Shown one piece after another: positions 1-9,119 of a DNA stretch of 64,000 bases (position 1 is the stretch's first letter; each line of letters starts with the position of its first letter). Under the pieces are notes generated by a model. It was not told the origin of the DNA, did no database searches, and worked only from the letters and a program-made list of their open reading frames with translations. Position numbers and translations under genes: made by a program. Origin of the DNA: Alistipes sp. (lineage in GTDB: Bacteria > Bacteroidota > Bacteroidia > Bacteroidales > Rikenellaceae); NCBI GenBank assembly GCA_017629035.1, contig JAGBXX010000014.1, positions 1-64,000 on the forward strand, read 5' to 3'.

Positions 1-1308
1 ACGCCAAGTGTAGTAGCCATTGATATCGCCAGTTGCAGGAACCAACTCATCACCCTTATAAGTATAAACGCCATCCAATGTTACTGGCTTAGTTGGGTCG
101 AACTGAACAGCCTGTGATACAGCACCTGTGTTAGCAAAGCGTGTATCCATAATCATACCCTTACCGTTAAGGCTAATAGTAAGGTGGTTGTTCAAGAGCT
201 GTGGGTTAAGGTTCACAGACATTGTGTGACGAGACATATTAGATGTCTTCAAAGTACCGTCCTGATTCAAGTAACCATAAGAAACACGGTATGGGAGATT
301 GTTCTTATCACCCATCTTGATGTTACCTGAAAGAGCTACGTTACCCTCGTAAGACTGTGCAAGCTGATAAATCTCGCGCTGCCAGTCAGTGTTGATGTAG
401 TTACCATTAGCATCACGATACTTTGTAGCAGAACGGTAAGCATCAGTATCCTGAGAACCGTAGTACCACTCCAAAGTCTGACGCATCTGGTCACCTGTCA
501 TAACGTCTACATAGCGAGCGTTCTGGCTCAACGATGCTGTGAAGTCTACAGATACGTGTGGAGCACCTGTGTCATACTTCGAACCCTTCTTTGTAGTGAT
601 GATGATGACACCGTTAGACGCACGTGAACCGTAGATAGCAGTTGCAGATGCATCCTTCAATACGGTGAATGACTCGATATCTGATGGGTTGATAGATGCC
701 AAAGCATTTGAAGTACCGCTGATACCTGAGTTTGAGATAGGAAGACCATCAACAACTACCAATGGGTCGTTAGAGGCGTTGAGTGACGAACCACCACGGA
801 TACGAATCTGTGCTGCAGAACCTGGAGCACCATCGCCAGAGGTGATAACAACACCCGCACTCTTACCACGAAGCAAGTCGGTTGGAGATGTTGCAAGACC
901 CTTGTTAGTCTGATCAGCCTTAACGGTTGAGATCGAACCTGTAAGGTCGTTCTTCTTAACAACGCCGTAACCGATAACGACAACGTCGTCGATCATCTCA
1001 GAGTCCTCCTCCAAGACTACGTTGCTAAGTACGCTCGATGAAGCTACGAGCGACTGAGTCTGGTAACCAATGAAGCTGATTACAACAATAGACTCAGAGC
1101 TGTTAACGCGCAGTACATACTGACCGTTAACATCGGTGGTGACACCGTTAGTCGTACCCTGCTCAACAACAGAGGCTCCGATAACCGGTGTTCCGGTAGT
1201 ATCAACTACCACACCTTTAACCTCGTATTTGCTCTGGGCAAACACTTGGGCTGGAATTGCCATTGCAAGAATAGCAAGACCTAAACACATAGTTAAGAAT
1301 TTTCTCAT
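1..1308 (-). CDS. SusC/RagA-family TonB-dependent outer-membrane receptor (N-terminal part)
   Basis: The gene runs off the left edge, so only about 436 N-terminal residues are seen. They show a signal peptide (MRKFLTMCLGLAILAMA, ending near VFAQ), a CarboxypepD_reg-like beta-sandwich (VKGVVVDTTGTPVIGASV), a TonB-box-like stretch (DDVVVIGYG) and the plug domain (IRIRGGSSLNASNDPLVVVD, then SINPSDIESFTVLKDASATA and YGSRASNGVIIITTKKG). These are hallmark SusC plug motifs. The receptor would import oligosaccharides or peptides across the outer membrane, powered by TonB, with a SusD partner expected beyond the window. It lies 79 bases downstream of an SLC45-like sugar transporter on the same strand, so a glucan or maltooligosaccharide substrate is a reasonable inference, not a demonstrated one. 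Confidence 0.95.
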   Translation of the reverse strand, partial: MRKFLTMCLGLAILAMAIPAQVFAQSKYEVKGVVVDTTGTPVIGASVVEQGTTNGVTTDVNGQYVLRVNSSESIVVISFIGYQTQSLVASSSVLSNVVLEEDSEMIDDVVVIGYGVVKKNDLTGSISTVKADQTNKGLATSPTDLLRGKSAGVVITSGDGAPGSAAQIRIRGGSSLNASNDPLVVVDGLPISNSGISGTSNALASINPSDIESFTVLKDASATAIYGSRASNGVIIITTKKGSKYDTGAPHVSVDFTASLSQNARYVDVMTGDQMRQTLEWYYGSQDTDAYRSATKYRDANGNYINTDWQREIYQLAQSYEGNVALSGNIKMGDKNNLPYRVSYGYLNQDGTLKTSNMSRHTMSVNLNPQLLNNHLTISLNGKGMIMDTRFANTGAVSQAVQFDPTKPVTLDGVYTYKGDELVPATGDINGYYTWR

Positions 1309-1387
1309 AGTGTTTTAGTGTTTAGTTAATAAATGTTAATAAAATGTTGTGTATGTAGATTTTCTTTGTTTTCAACAAAACGTATCA

Positions 1388-2713
1388 CTACTCACGCTTA
1401 ACCTTGATGCCGAATACCGCAACAGCACCAAGCAAGAGAGCTACACCAGCAACTACGAGCATTGCAATCTGACCTGTCTGCACGCCATCGACAACATCGC
1501 CACCAACGAGGCCGAGGATAAGACCACCAACCAACGAAGCCACGATCTGAGGCAAGCAGATAGTACAGTTGAACAAGCCAAGGTACGAGCCCATAGCCTT
1601 ACCCGAGAGTGAGTTGGTAAGCATTGCAAATGGCATTGCAAGCATAGCAGCCCAAGCACAACCAATAAGCAGGAATGAGCCGAAGAGCACATACTGATTT
1701 GTGATATACGCAGTAGAGATGAAACCTACGGCACCAAGCACCAAGCTGAGTGAGTAGGCAACCTTTGTCTTCTTGATCATTGGCAACACCATAGCCCAGA
1801 GGATTGAGCCGATAGCCTGAACTGCGAACAACACGCCTGTCCAGTCACCCGCAGCCTGATACTCCTGCGATGCGGTGTCGGTAGTACCCCAAACCTGCTC
1901 GGCGATACCACCAGTGGTGTAGGTCCACATGTAGAGGAATGCAAACCAGCAGAAGAACTGCACGAGGCCAATCTGCCAAAATGCCTTAGGTGCAGATACC
2001 AACAACTGCAACAAGTTCTGCTTAGGCTCGTCATCCTGCTTCTCGATGCCGTTGTATGCAGCATACTCCTCAGGATTCCACTCCTTAACCTTAGCGCCTG
2101 TGTAGAGCACGCAGAGGATGAGGATAATGGCACCGATATAGAACGACCATGTCACAGAGTCTGGAATCTGACCCTCGGGAGCTACACTCTGAACACCAAC
2201 CCATGTGAAGATGTATGGGAAGAGGTAGCCAACCAACGAACCAGCGTTGCAGAGAAGGCTCTGGATAGAGTAAGCCTTGGTCTTCTGCTCCTCGTTGACC
2301 ATATCGCCCACCATCATCTTGAATGGCTGCATAGCCATATTGATCGAGGTATCGAGCAACATAAGCATGATAGCACCAAATGCCAACGCCGCCTTGACAG
2401 TCATATCGAAGCTACCCGAGTTAGGCAGAAGCGCCATGACGATAACTGCCACGATGGCACCTACGTAGAGGTAAGGCTTGCGGCGACCCCACTTACACCA
2501 GGTCTTGTCGCTCATCGAACCTACAATAGGCTGAACGATCATACCCATCAACGGAGGTAACACCCAGAAGAAGCTCAACGAATGGGGATCAGCACCCAAC
2601 GTAGCAAAGATGCGGCTGATGTTGGCACTCTGCAGAGCATAGGCAATCTGCACGCCGAAGAATCCAAAGCTAAGATTCCACATCTGGCCAAAAGATAGGT
2701 TTGGTTTTTGCAT
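1388..2713 (-). CDS. MFS sugar transporter, SLC45-like
   Basis: A 441-residue inner-membrane protein with about twelve hydrophobic segments. The loop between helices 2 and 3 carries SDKTWCKWGRRKPY, the RxGRR(K/R)P motif typical of SLC45-type sucrose/maltose:H+ symporters and their Bacteroidetes relatives placed next to SusCD genes. It would take mono-, di- or short oligosaccharides from periplasm to cytoplasm. It is the first gene of a minus-strand unit whose next gene is the SusC receptor, so outer- and inner-membrane import are probably co-expressed. The start at MQKPNLSFGQMWN gives a normal short N-terminus before helix 1. The substrate is not readable from sequence. Confidence 0.9.
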   Translation of the reverse strand: MQKPNLSFGQMWNLSFGFFGVQIAYALQSANISRIFATLGADPHSLSFFWVLPPLMGMIVQPIVGSMSDKTWCKWGRRKPYLYVGAIVAVIVMALLPNSGSFDMTVKAALAFGAIMLMLLDTSINMAMQPFKMMVGDMVNEEQKTKAYSIQSLLCNAGSLVGYLFPYIFTWVGVQSVAPEGQIPDSVTWSFYIGAIILILCVLYTGAKVKEWNPEEYAAYNGIEKQDDEPKQNLLQLLVSAPKAFWQIGLVQFFCWFAFLYMWTYTTGGIAEQVWGTTDTASQEYQAAGDWTGVLFAVQAIGSILWAMVLPMIKKTKVAYSLSLVLGAVGFISTAYITNQYVLFGSFLLIGCAWAAMLAMPFAMLTNSLSGKAMGSYLGLFNCTICLPQIVASLVGGLILGLVGGDVVDGVQTGQIAMLVVAGVALLLGAVAVFGIKVKRE

Positions 2714-2844
2714 ATTGAAAAAATTGTTTGTTAGTTATTCATGTTTATGCATTGGGTCAAGAGTGGTAGTTGGGGCTTTTATTAAATATTTTAATAACTA
2801 CACAATCATGACATTACAAATTTTGCAAAAAAATTCCAAACATC

Positions 2845-2852
2845 CAAATTTA
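2845..2852 (-). promoter_or_regulatory. Possible -7 element for MFS-SusC operon
   Basis: TAAATTTG on the minus strand fits the Bacteroidetes TAnnTTTG pattern, about 130 bases upstream of the transporter start. No convincing -33 TTTG is seen at the right spacing, so this is weak. Confidence 0.3.
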
Positions 2853-3030
2853 AGATACCCAAAGGGTATATATTTACGACGAGTTGCATATTTTTCTACC
2901 TGAATGGAATATTTTCGACTAAAGCAAGATTGTGCCCCTCGCAACACTTCGAGCCGCAGCGCTACAACATCAAGAGGGGAGAACAGAGTGAGTTGGGCGA
3001 ATAAAATTTTTAGATTCGGCTTTTTATCGC

Positions 3031-3038
3031 TATCTTTG
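3031..3038 (+). promoter_or_regulatory. -7 element of sensor kinase operon
   Basis: TATCTTTG is a perfect TAnnTTTG match ending only 10 bases before the ATG at 3049. Transcription would start a few bases before that codon, giving a nearly leaderless mRNA, or a leader of about 16 bases if the ATG at 3061 is used. No good -33 box is visible. Confidence 0.55.
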
Positions 3039-3048
3039 CACGATGTAA

Positions 3049-4446
3049 ATGTGTCAGGATATGAAGCAACAGCGTATCACAAATATCGCCATCATACTAC
3101 TCTTTGCCCTACTCCACCTTGGCGTAGCGGTGCTGAGCCGTGTAATCAACCTCCACGACGACATCCTACTCACGGTACTCACCATAACCATGGTGATCAT
3201 CGTAGCGCAGCGCAACCATACTCGTGCTGATATCATGGCTATCCTCACGCTTATTGCCACCTTCACAGGCTACATCATAGGCTCGTGGCTATGGCAGCCG
3301 ATGAGTAAGATTACGGGCAACGAAGTCTGGGCGCCAGGCCTATCGACATTCATCATCACCATGGGTCTGGGTATTGCAATCAACGAGCTCACTCTGCGCT
3401 CAAAGCGTCTTCAGGCGCCGAGAAAGACTTGGTCAATGTCGGCACGAAATATCGCTGCGGCGGCTACAACGATCTTGGTGATACGACTTGCATATTTTAC
3501 CATTTTCAGCCCCGAATCGCAATACGAGGGAGCGCTCCTTAACAATGCACTCGAGATCATGAGCAACACATGGGCACTGCTCACGTTGCTTGTAGGTAAC
3601 ATACTTCTTGCAATGCGCATGGCTCTGCCCCTGCCCGAGAGTGGTGACCGCCGCCACCCCATTCTCTCGATAACGCTAATCTCTGCTCTCGTCTTAACAA
3701 GTACTGCTGCGGTGCTGGCGTACTACGATATTCCGGCATTCAACAACGCCGAATTCGAGTTAATCGACTTTCTAATCTACTACTCTGCATCGCTGATTAT
3801 CGACCTGGTAATCATCATATTATGCATCCTTGTAAGGCTATCAACACTCACCAAGCAGGAGCTACGCGAGGAGCGTGAGAAGAAGAATCGCTCGGAGTAC
3901 CGCTACGAACGACTCAAGCAGCAGATAAACCCACACTTCCTGTTCAACTCGCTGGGCATCCTCGACTACCTTGTTCAGGAGCAGGAGACAGAGCGTGCGA
4001 GCAGCTTTATCCACAAGCTTGCAGCCATGTATCGCTATATGCTCAACAACGACCAGAAGCGACTCACAAAACTCGAGGAGGAGGTGGAGTTCACCCAGCG
4101 ATATATCGACCTTATCAAGGAGCGATTTATCGAGGGATTGCAGATAGAGATCGAGATCGAGGAGCGATATTTGGATAAGATGGTGGTGCCGTGTTCTTTA
4201 CAACTTTTGGTTGAAAATGCCACTAAGCATAATATCGTCTCGGCAGAGCAGCCGCTGCGCATATCAATTGCCACACGTGAGGATATGCTCGAGGTGCGAA
4301 ACTCACTCCAACCACGCACCCACGGACAGCCCTCAACACGCCTTGGACTGGAGAATATTAGCCAGCAGTATATCGACATAACAGGACGCAAAATAAACGT
4401 CGAACAGACTGATAATGAATTTATTGTAAAATTACCGATAGTATGA
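3049..4446 (+). CDS. LytS-type sensor histidine kinase
   Basis: A 465-residue inner-membrane sensor kinase. The first ~265 residues hold several hydrophobic helices and no recognisable periplasmic sensor domain; a short charged coiled coil (KQELREEREKKNRSEY) follows. The His_kinase (LytS/YehU) domain begins with QQINPHFLFNSL, where the phosphoacceptor is about His296, followed by the ATPase region with LLVENATKHN as N box and TRLGLENI as G box. It overlaps the response-regulator gene by four bases (ATGA), so the two are translationally coupled and almost surely partners. The signal is unknown. The start could instead be the ATG at 3061 (MKQQRITN). Confidence 0.93.
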   Translation: MCQDMKQQRITNIAIILLFALLHLGVAVLSRVINLHDDILLTVLTITMVIIVAQRNHTRADIMAILTLIATFTGYIIGSWLWQPMSKITGNEVWAPGLSTFIITMGLGIAINELTLRSKRLQAPRKTWSMSARNIAAAATTILVIRLAYFTIFSPESQYEGALLNNALEIMSNTWALLTLLVGNILLAMRMALPLPESGDRRHPILSITLISALVLTSTAAVLAYYDIPAFNNAEFELIDFLIYYSASLIIDLVIIILCILVRLSTLTKQELREEREKKNRSEYRYERLKQQINPHFLFNSLGILDYLVQEQETERASSFIHKLAAMYRYMLNNDQKRLTKLEEEVEFTQRYIDLIKERFIEGLQIEIEIEERYLDKMVVPCSLQLLVENATKHNIVSAEQPLRISIATREDMLEVRNSLQPRTHGQPSTRLGLENISQQYIDITGRKINVEQTDNEFIVKLPIV

Positions 4447-5219
4447 TAAATGTTCTCATCGTAGAGGATGAAATCCCCGCACAGATTAACCTCACAAAAC
4501 TCATCGACAAGTGCTGCCCCAACAGCCGAATTGTGATGACACTCACATCAGTGCGCCAGACCATAAAGTGGCTCGAGGAGAACCCCGAGAGTGCCGACGT
4601 AATTTTTATGGATGTCGAACTTTCGGACGGCATCTGCTTTGAGATTTTCGAGCGTGTGAACATCTCTCAGCACGTCATCATCACCACGGCCTACGACAAC
4701 TATGCCATCAAGGCCTTCAAGGTCAATAGCGTGGACTACCTGCTCAAGCCAATCATCGAGGAGGATATGAAGCGTGCGTGGGCCCGCTGCGTGGAGCGCC
4801 TGGAGAGCCGCACATCGAGCGACATTGAGCGCCTGATGGATATCATGTCTAAGCAGAACATCGCCCCAGGCAAGGAGTACAAGAAGCGCTTTACGGTAAA
4901 GACTGGCGAGAAGATATCTATCATTCCTGTCGACGAGATAGCATACTGCTACTCCAAGGATAAGAGCACATACGCCGTAAATCGCAACGGCAGCCAGCGT
5001 CTGATGGACTACTCGCTCGACATGATGCAGGAGATGCTCGACCCAAAGATATTCTTCCGCATCTCACGCAGCTATATCGTGTCGATAAACTCTATCGAGA
5101 ACATCTCGAAGTATCTCGGCACACGACTCAAACTACAAATTGCCCCCCACACCGACGACGAGGTTGTGGTGAGCCGTAGCCGCACGTCGGACTTTCTCGA
5201 GTGGCTCGACAACAACTAG
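4443..5219 (+). CDS. LytTR-family response regulator
   Basis: 258 residues: an N-terminal receiver domain (acidic pair E8/D9, phosphoacceptor D57 in FMDVELSDG, T81/T82, K102 in LLKPI) and a C-terminal LytTR DNA-binding domain (FTVKTGEKISIIPVDEIAYC through FFRISRSYIVSINSIENI). It is the cognate regulator of the overlapping LytS-like kinase. LytTR regulators in Bacteroidetes often act near their own locus. The adjacent Wza/Wzc export genes have their own promoter and are a possible but unproven target. Confidence 0.95.
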   Translation: MINVLIVEDEIPAQINLTKLIDKCCPNSRIVMTLTSVRQTIKWLEENPESADVIFMDVELSDGICFEIFERVNISQHVIITTAYDNYAIKAFKVNSVDYLLKPIIEEDMKRAWARCVERLESRTSSDIERLMDIMSKQNIAPGKEYKKRFTVKTGEKISIIPVDEIAYCYSKDKSTYAVNRNGSQRLMDYSLDMMQEMLDPKIFFRISRSYIVSINSIENISKYLGTRLKLQIAPHTDDEVVVSRSRTSDFLEWLDNN

Positions 5220-5243
5220 CTGAGCAACATAAACAGAGGGTAT

Positions 5244-5285
5244 AAGGGCTGTCACAACATTAAAGTTGTGAGGCCCTTAAGTTTT
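5244..5285 (+). terminator. Intrinsic terminator after the LytTR gene
   Basis: AAGGGC / GCCCTT (5244-5249 and 5273-5278) encloses a second stem TCACAAC / GTTGTGA, followed by TTAAGTTTTATTT. It ends the kinase-regulator operon 25 bases after the stop codon. Confidence 0.8.
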
Positions 5286-5286
5286 A

Positions 5287-5318
5287 TTTGCTGCTTTGCC
5301 ATATTTTTTATACATTTG
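5287..5318 (+). promoter_or_regulatory. Promoter of the Wza/Wzc operon
   Basis: TTTG (5287-5290), 20 bases, then TACATTTG (5311-5318) match the Bacteroidetes sigma-ABfr consensus. The predicted leader is about 90 bases before the ATG at 5415, and this placement argues against the upstream in-frame ATG at 5268, which lies before the promoter. Confidence 0.7.
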
Positions 5319-5414
5319 CATGATTTGTGCTACTTCGCCCCCATAATCACACGAGGCACAAATCACCCACAATCAATTTTAGAAAACGCAAATATCAAAA
5401 ATAGGGTCCAAAGT

Positions 5415-6215
5415 ATGAACTATTTAAGAGCTATAATCGTATGCCTGGCGCTACTCTTCTGCTCGTGCAATGCTCAGCAGCGTGTGCTATATCTTCAAGA
5501 TATTGAGAGCGGTAGCGAGATTACACTTCCTGACAACTATCAGATACGCCTGAAACCCCTCGACCAGCTCACAGTGGTAGTAAATAGCAAGGATCCAAAA
5601 CTTGCACAGCCATTCAACTCGGCATCGAGCTACAACTCACTCTCGACAACCGGTAGCGTGACAAATGCTACGGAGAATAGCCTTCAGGTATTCACCGTGG
5701 ACAACCGTGGCTACATCACCCTGCCCATCATCGGCCAGGTGAAGTGCGCCGGGCTAACACGCCAGGAGCTTGAAGCAGAGATCGAGAAGCGCATAAAAGA
5801 GAGCAACTACATAGCTGAGCCACAGGTGAATGTGCGCTTTGCCGACCTTGCAATAACAATCATCGGCGAGGTAAACAAACCTGGACGCTACGACATCAAG
5901 CGTGATAATATATCGATATTCGAGGCCCTGGCTCTTGCCGGCGACATGACAATATATGGTAATCGCGAGGATGTGGCCGTAATTCGCCAGATAGATGGCA
6001 AGAGTGTGGTAACAAAGCTCGACATACGCTCAAAGGAGGTATTCGAGTCGCCATGCTACTACCTCGAGCAGAACGACATAGTGATAGTAAGCCCAAACAA
6101 GTATAAGGCAGCAACAGCCGAGATAAACCAGAACCGCACATTCTGGATATCACTCGCCTCGACAGGCATATCGCTCGCAACACTGATTATCACAATAATA
6201 ACAGTGGCCAAGTAA
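5415..6215 (+). CDS. Wza-like polysaccharide export protein
   Basis: About 266 residues from the ATG at 5415, chosen because a signal sequence (MNYLRAIIVCLALLFCSC, probable lipobox cysteine 18) follows at once and because the promoter lies after the other in-frame ATG. The body has the Poly_export domain (YQIRLKPLDQLTVVVNSKDP; VDNRGYITLPIIGQVKCAG) and an SLBB-like domain (VTIIGEVNKPGRYDIK-type sequence, then NISIFEALALAGD). The C-terminus is a single hydrophobic helix (ISLASTGISLATLIITII), as in Bacteroidetes Wza homologues that span the outer membrane. It would form the export channel for capsule or exopolysaccharide with the Wzc-like kinase 34 bases downstream. Confidence 0.9.
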   Translation: MNYLRAIIVCLALLFCSCNAQQRVLYLQDIESGSEITLPDNYQIRLKPLDQLTVVVNSKDPKLAQPFNSASSYNSLSTTGSVTNATENSLQVFTVDNRGYITLPIIGQVKCAGLTRQELEAEIEKRIKESNYIAEPQVNVRFADLAITIIGEVNKPGRYDIKRDNISIFEALALAGDMTIYGNREDVAVIRQIDGKSVVTKLDIRSKEVFESPCYYLEQNDIVIVSPNKYKAATAEINQNRTFWISLASTGISLATLIITIITVAK

Positions 6216-6249
6216 TCATAACCTTAGAGATCCACAAAGAGTTAATAAT

Positions 6250-8634
6250 ATGGTGGAAAACATCGAAAAAGATAACCAATCAAGGGGCGTGCAATTCACC
6301 CCAATGGACATCCTACACCTGATACTATCAAACTGGTACTGGTTTGTTATCTCAGTTGCGCTATGCACACTCGGCGCATGGCTCTACATGCGTCGCACAG
6401 CACCTGTCTATGAGCGCACGGCAACCGTACTTGTCAAGGACTCACGCAAGGGGTCGAGTGCCGAGGTTACGGCATTTAGCGACCTTATGGGAGGCATTGG
6501 CCGCCGCTCGGTAGACAACGAGGTGTATATCTTCGAGTCACGACGCCTCATGGAGCAGGTGGTAACACGCCACAACCTCACCACAACATATCTCACAAAG
6601 GGTCGTATCCGCACCACCGATATGTATGGTCGCACACCAGCACTCGTGAAGTTTATCGACGCCACACCCTATACTCGTGGATCGTTCAAGTTCAAGCTCC
6701 AGGGCAACAACCAGGTGACACTCAGCGAGTTTGACGACAGCGACATAGTGATAACCGCTGCCATTGGCGACACCATAGCCACACCTATTGGCAAGCTCAC
6801 ACTACGCACCACGCCCTATGCCGAGAAGTATGGCGATTTGGAGATTACCGTACTACGCAACACGCTGAACAACACCGTGGAGGCATATCGCAAGGCGCTA
6901 AAGTGCGAGATAACAAACAAGCAGGCCTCGGTAATCACACTTGGCATGTCCGACGTAGTGCCCAAGCGTGCTGAGGATGTAATAAACGGCATTATCGAGG
7001 CATACAACGCCGATGCAATAGAGGACAAACGAGCTATATCGGACCTCACGGAGAGATTTATCGACGAGCGACTCGCCCTTCTTGGCCAGGAGCTCAACAT
7101 TGCAGATAGCGACATAGCCACGTTCAAGAAGGAGAACCAGCTATACAACCTGACAAGTCAGGCAACGCTCGGCGCCGAGGAGATTCAGGAGCTTAAGCGC
7201 CAGGAGCTATCACTCGAGGCAAACCTCGAGATGGCGCAATATATCCTCGACTACACCCTGAGCAGCCCTGAGCAGAGCCTCATACCTGCATCTACAGTGG
7301 CAATGAGTGGTGCTTCGTCGGCACTTGCATCGCAAATAGACCAGTACAACGAGGGTCTGCTCGAGTACAAGCGTCTACTCTCTGCATCGTCGGAGAACAA
7401 CCCCACGATTGGCGAGCTACAGGCCGAGCTAAGCGCCGTGCGAGAGATTATCATCAGCTCCCTCAAGTCGCATATCGATGGACTTAAGCTCCAGATAAAG
7501 GGGGTAAATCGTGAACACAAGATTGCTGAGGCACGACTCGACGAGACTCCAACAAAGGAGAAGGAGCTGCTCTCAAAAACACGCCAGCAGAAGGTCAAGG
7601 AGGAGCTATACATCTATCTGCTCACGAAGCTCGAGGAGAATGCCCTCACGGGAGCTACGGCCGAGAGCAATGCTCGTGTTATCGACCTTGCTTATGGTGC
7701 CGACAAGCCAGTGAGCCCACGTGCGTCGATGATATATCTCTTCGCCGTGATGATGGGTTGCATAATTCCATTCTGCATAATATATCTTGCTCAGATAGTG
7801 AATAATAGCGTGCGCTCACGCCGTGATATTGAGAAGACCATTAGCGCACCATTCCTGGGCGATATACCATACGTGGGTCGCAGCTCGGCAGGCGCTGTGC
7901 AGATTAAGCAGGATAGCCGCGATGTGCTCTCGGAGTCATTTAGAATGTTGCGCACAAACCTCAGCTTCATGGCCGTGAACAACCCCGTGAAGGTGATAAT
8001 GCTAACATCGTCGATACCGCACAGCGGCAAGACGTTTGTATCGACAAACCTCGCTGCAACACTCGCCCTTACGTCGAAACGTGTGCTACTCATCGACCTC
8101 GACCTGCGTCGTCGCACACTCACAAAGATACTCGGGCACCGCAACGACCGCCGAGGACTCACGTCGTACCTTAGTGGCAAGATAAATCTTCTGAACGACA
8201 TAATCTCGGAGTCGAGCATTGCCGAGAATGTTGACATAATCTACTCAGGTCCTCTGCCACCCAACCCTGCCGAGATGCTGATGTCCGAGCAGATGGATAG
8301 TCTCATGCGTGAGCTACGTGGCTTGTACGACTATATCATCATCGACAGCGTACCAGCAATGGCCGTGGCCGATGCTATGATCATAGACCGCCTTGTTGAC
8401 CTAACGATGTATGTTGTTCGCAAGGGCAACCTCGACCGCCGTCAACTTCCTGATATTGAGCGTCTGCATAAGTCTAAGAAGTTCCACAACATGTGCATTG
8501 TGCTCAACGGCGTATCGCAGTCCAAGCACAACTATGGATATGGCTACGGCTATGGATATAACACCGAGGAGGATGCCACACTCTGGCAGCGCCGCTGGAC
8601 AACATTCAAGAGATTATTCAAAAAGCGTGATTAG
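6250..8634 (+). CDS. Wzc-like polysaccharide co-polymerase / BY-kinase
   Basis: 794 residues. The N-terminal Wzz domain starts with a membrane helix (WYWFVISVALCTLGAWLYM). A long periplasmic coiled-coil region (roughly residues 250-460) and a GNVR-type segment follow, then the second helix (MIYLFAVMMGCIIPFCIIYL, near residue 500). The cytoplasmic BY-kinase domain has Walker A SSIPHSGKTFVS (Lys near 594), Walker A' VLLIDLDLRRRT and Walker B IIIDSVPA. The C-terminus carries a tyrosine cluster (HNYGYGYGYGYN), the usual autophosphorylation tail. It controls chain length and export of polysaccharide together with the Wza-like protein. No glycosyltransferases sit nearby, which is unusual for a capsule locus. 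Confidence 0.95.
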   Translation: MVENIEKDNQSRGVQFTPMDILHLILSNWYWFVISVALCTLGAWLYMRRTAPVYERTATVLVKDSRKGSSAEVTAFSDLMGGIGRRSVDNEVYIFESRRLMEQVVTRHNLTTTYLTKGRIRTTDMYGRTPALVKFIDATPYTRGSFKFKLQGNNQVTLSEFDDSDIVITAAIGDTIATPIGKLTLRTTPYAEKYGDLEITVLRNTLNNTVEAYRKALKCEITNKQASVITLGMSDVVPKRAEDVINGIIEAYNADAIEDKRAISDLTERFIDERLALLGQELNIADSDIATFKKENQLYNLTSQATLGAEEIQELKRQELSLEANLEMAQYILDYTLSSPEQSLIPASTVAMSGASSALASQIDQYNEGLLEYKRLLSASSENNPTIGELQAELSAVREIIISSLKSHIDGLKLQIKGVNREHKIAEARLDETPTKEKELLSKTRQQKVKEELYIYLLTKLEENALTGATAESNARVIDLAYGADKPVSPRASMIYLFAVMMGCIIPFCIIYLAQIVNNSVRSRRDIEKTISAPFLGDIPYVGRSSAGAVQIKQDSRDVLSESFRMLRTNLSFMAVNNPVKVIMLTSSIPHSGKTFVSTNLAATLALTSKRVLLIDLDLRRRTLTKILGHRNDRRGLTSYLSGKINLLNDIISESSIAENVDIIYSGPLPPNPAEMLMSEQMDSLMRELRGLYDYIIIDSVPAMAVADAMIIDRLVDLTMYVVRKGNLDRRQLPDIERLHKSKKFHNMCIVLNGVSQSKHNYGYGYGYGYNTEEDATLWQRRWTTFKRLFKKRD

Positions 8635-8636
8635 CC

Positions 8637-9029
8637 GTGAAGCGAGATGATAGCCTAATAATCGCCGTAGACTTCGACGGCACATGCGTGGAGCACGACT
8701 ACCCCAGCGTAGGCATTGAGGTGGAGGGTGCTGTCGACACACTACGCAAGTTGGTGAGCAAGGGGCACAGAATAGCTCTCTACACCATGCGCTCGGGCGA
8801 GCTACTCGAGGCTGCAGTGCGCTGGTTCAAGGAGCGCAAAATAGAACTTTGGTGCGTGAACCACAACGCCAAGCAGAGCGAGTGGACATCGTCGCCAAAG
8901 CTCCATGCCGACATATATATCGACGACTCAGCACTTGGCTGCCCTATTATATATATAGATGGAGTACGTCGTCCGGTGGTCAACTGGGCCAAGGTGCGTG
9001 AGCTGCTCGAGTACAATGGCGTGCTTTAG
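8637..9029 (+). CDS. Small HAD-superfamily hydrolase (BT0820-like)
   Basis: 130 residues starting with GTG two bases after the Wzc stop codon, hence co-translated with it. It has the HAD nucleophile motif AVDFDGTCVEHDYP (D12 and D14), a motif II-like LYTMRSG and a C-terminal acidic motif ADIYIDDSALG; there is no cap domain. Such minimal HAD proteins in Bacteroides (the BT0820 group) are putative phosphatases with unknown substrate. The position suggests a role in sugar-phosphate metabolism for the exported polymer, but this is inference. Confidence 0.8.
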   Translation: MKRDDSLIIAVDFDGTCVEHDYPSVGIEVEGAVDTLRKLVSKGHRIALYTMRSGELLEAAVRWFKERKIELWCVNHNAKQSEWTSSPKLHADIYIDDSALGCPIIYIDGVRRPVVNWAKVRELLEYNGVL

Positions 9030-9045
9030 CCTATATATAAATACA

Positions 9046-9087
9046 AAAAGCCCGAACAAGATACCCTAAGGCATCTGTTCGGGCTTT
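9046..9087. terminator. Bidirectional terminator between HAD gene and transglycosylase gene
   Basis: AAAAGCCCGAACA (9046-9058) pairs with TGTTCGGGCTTT (9076-9087), with T-rich flanks on either strand. It serves the convergent export operon (plus) and the pssA-porin-transglycosylase operon (minus). Confidence 0.88.
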
Positions 9088-9119
9088 ATTGTGCAGTGTG
9101 CACTCGCTTTAGCTATCCA

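Larger units (their letters stand above)
2714..3048. other. Divergent intergenic region between MFS transporter and sensor kinase
   Basis: About 335 bases without a credible gene. It holds an AT-rich perfect inverted repeat, TTATTAAA-tat-TTTAATAA (2779-2797), in the transporter's upstream region, a possible minus-strand -7 element TAAATTTG (2852-2845), and the plus-strand -7 element TATCTTTG of the sensor kinase (3031-3038). No RNA gene is recognised. Confidence 0.5.

Noticed and set aside
2904-3230. Possible 108-residue gene before the sensor kinase
   Set aside because: It overlaps the kinase promoter and N-terminus in another frame; its sequence is a shadow of the real gene.
5268-5414. Longer N-terminus for the Wza-like protein
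   Set aside because: The extension lies over the terminator and promoter; the lipoprotein signal begins at 5415.
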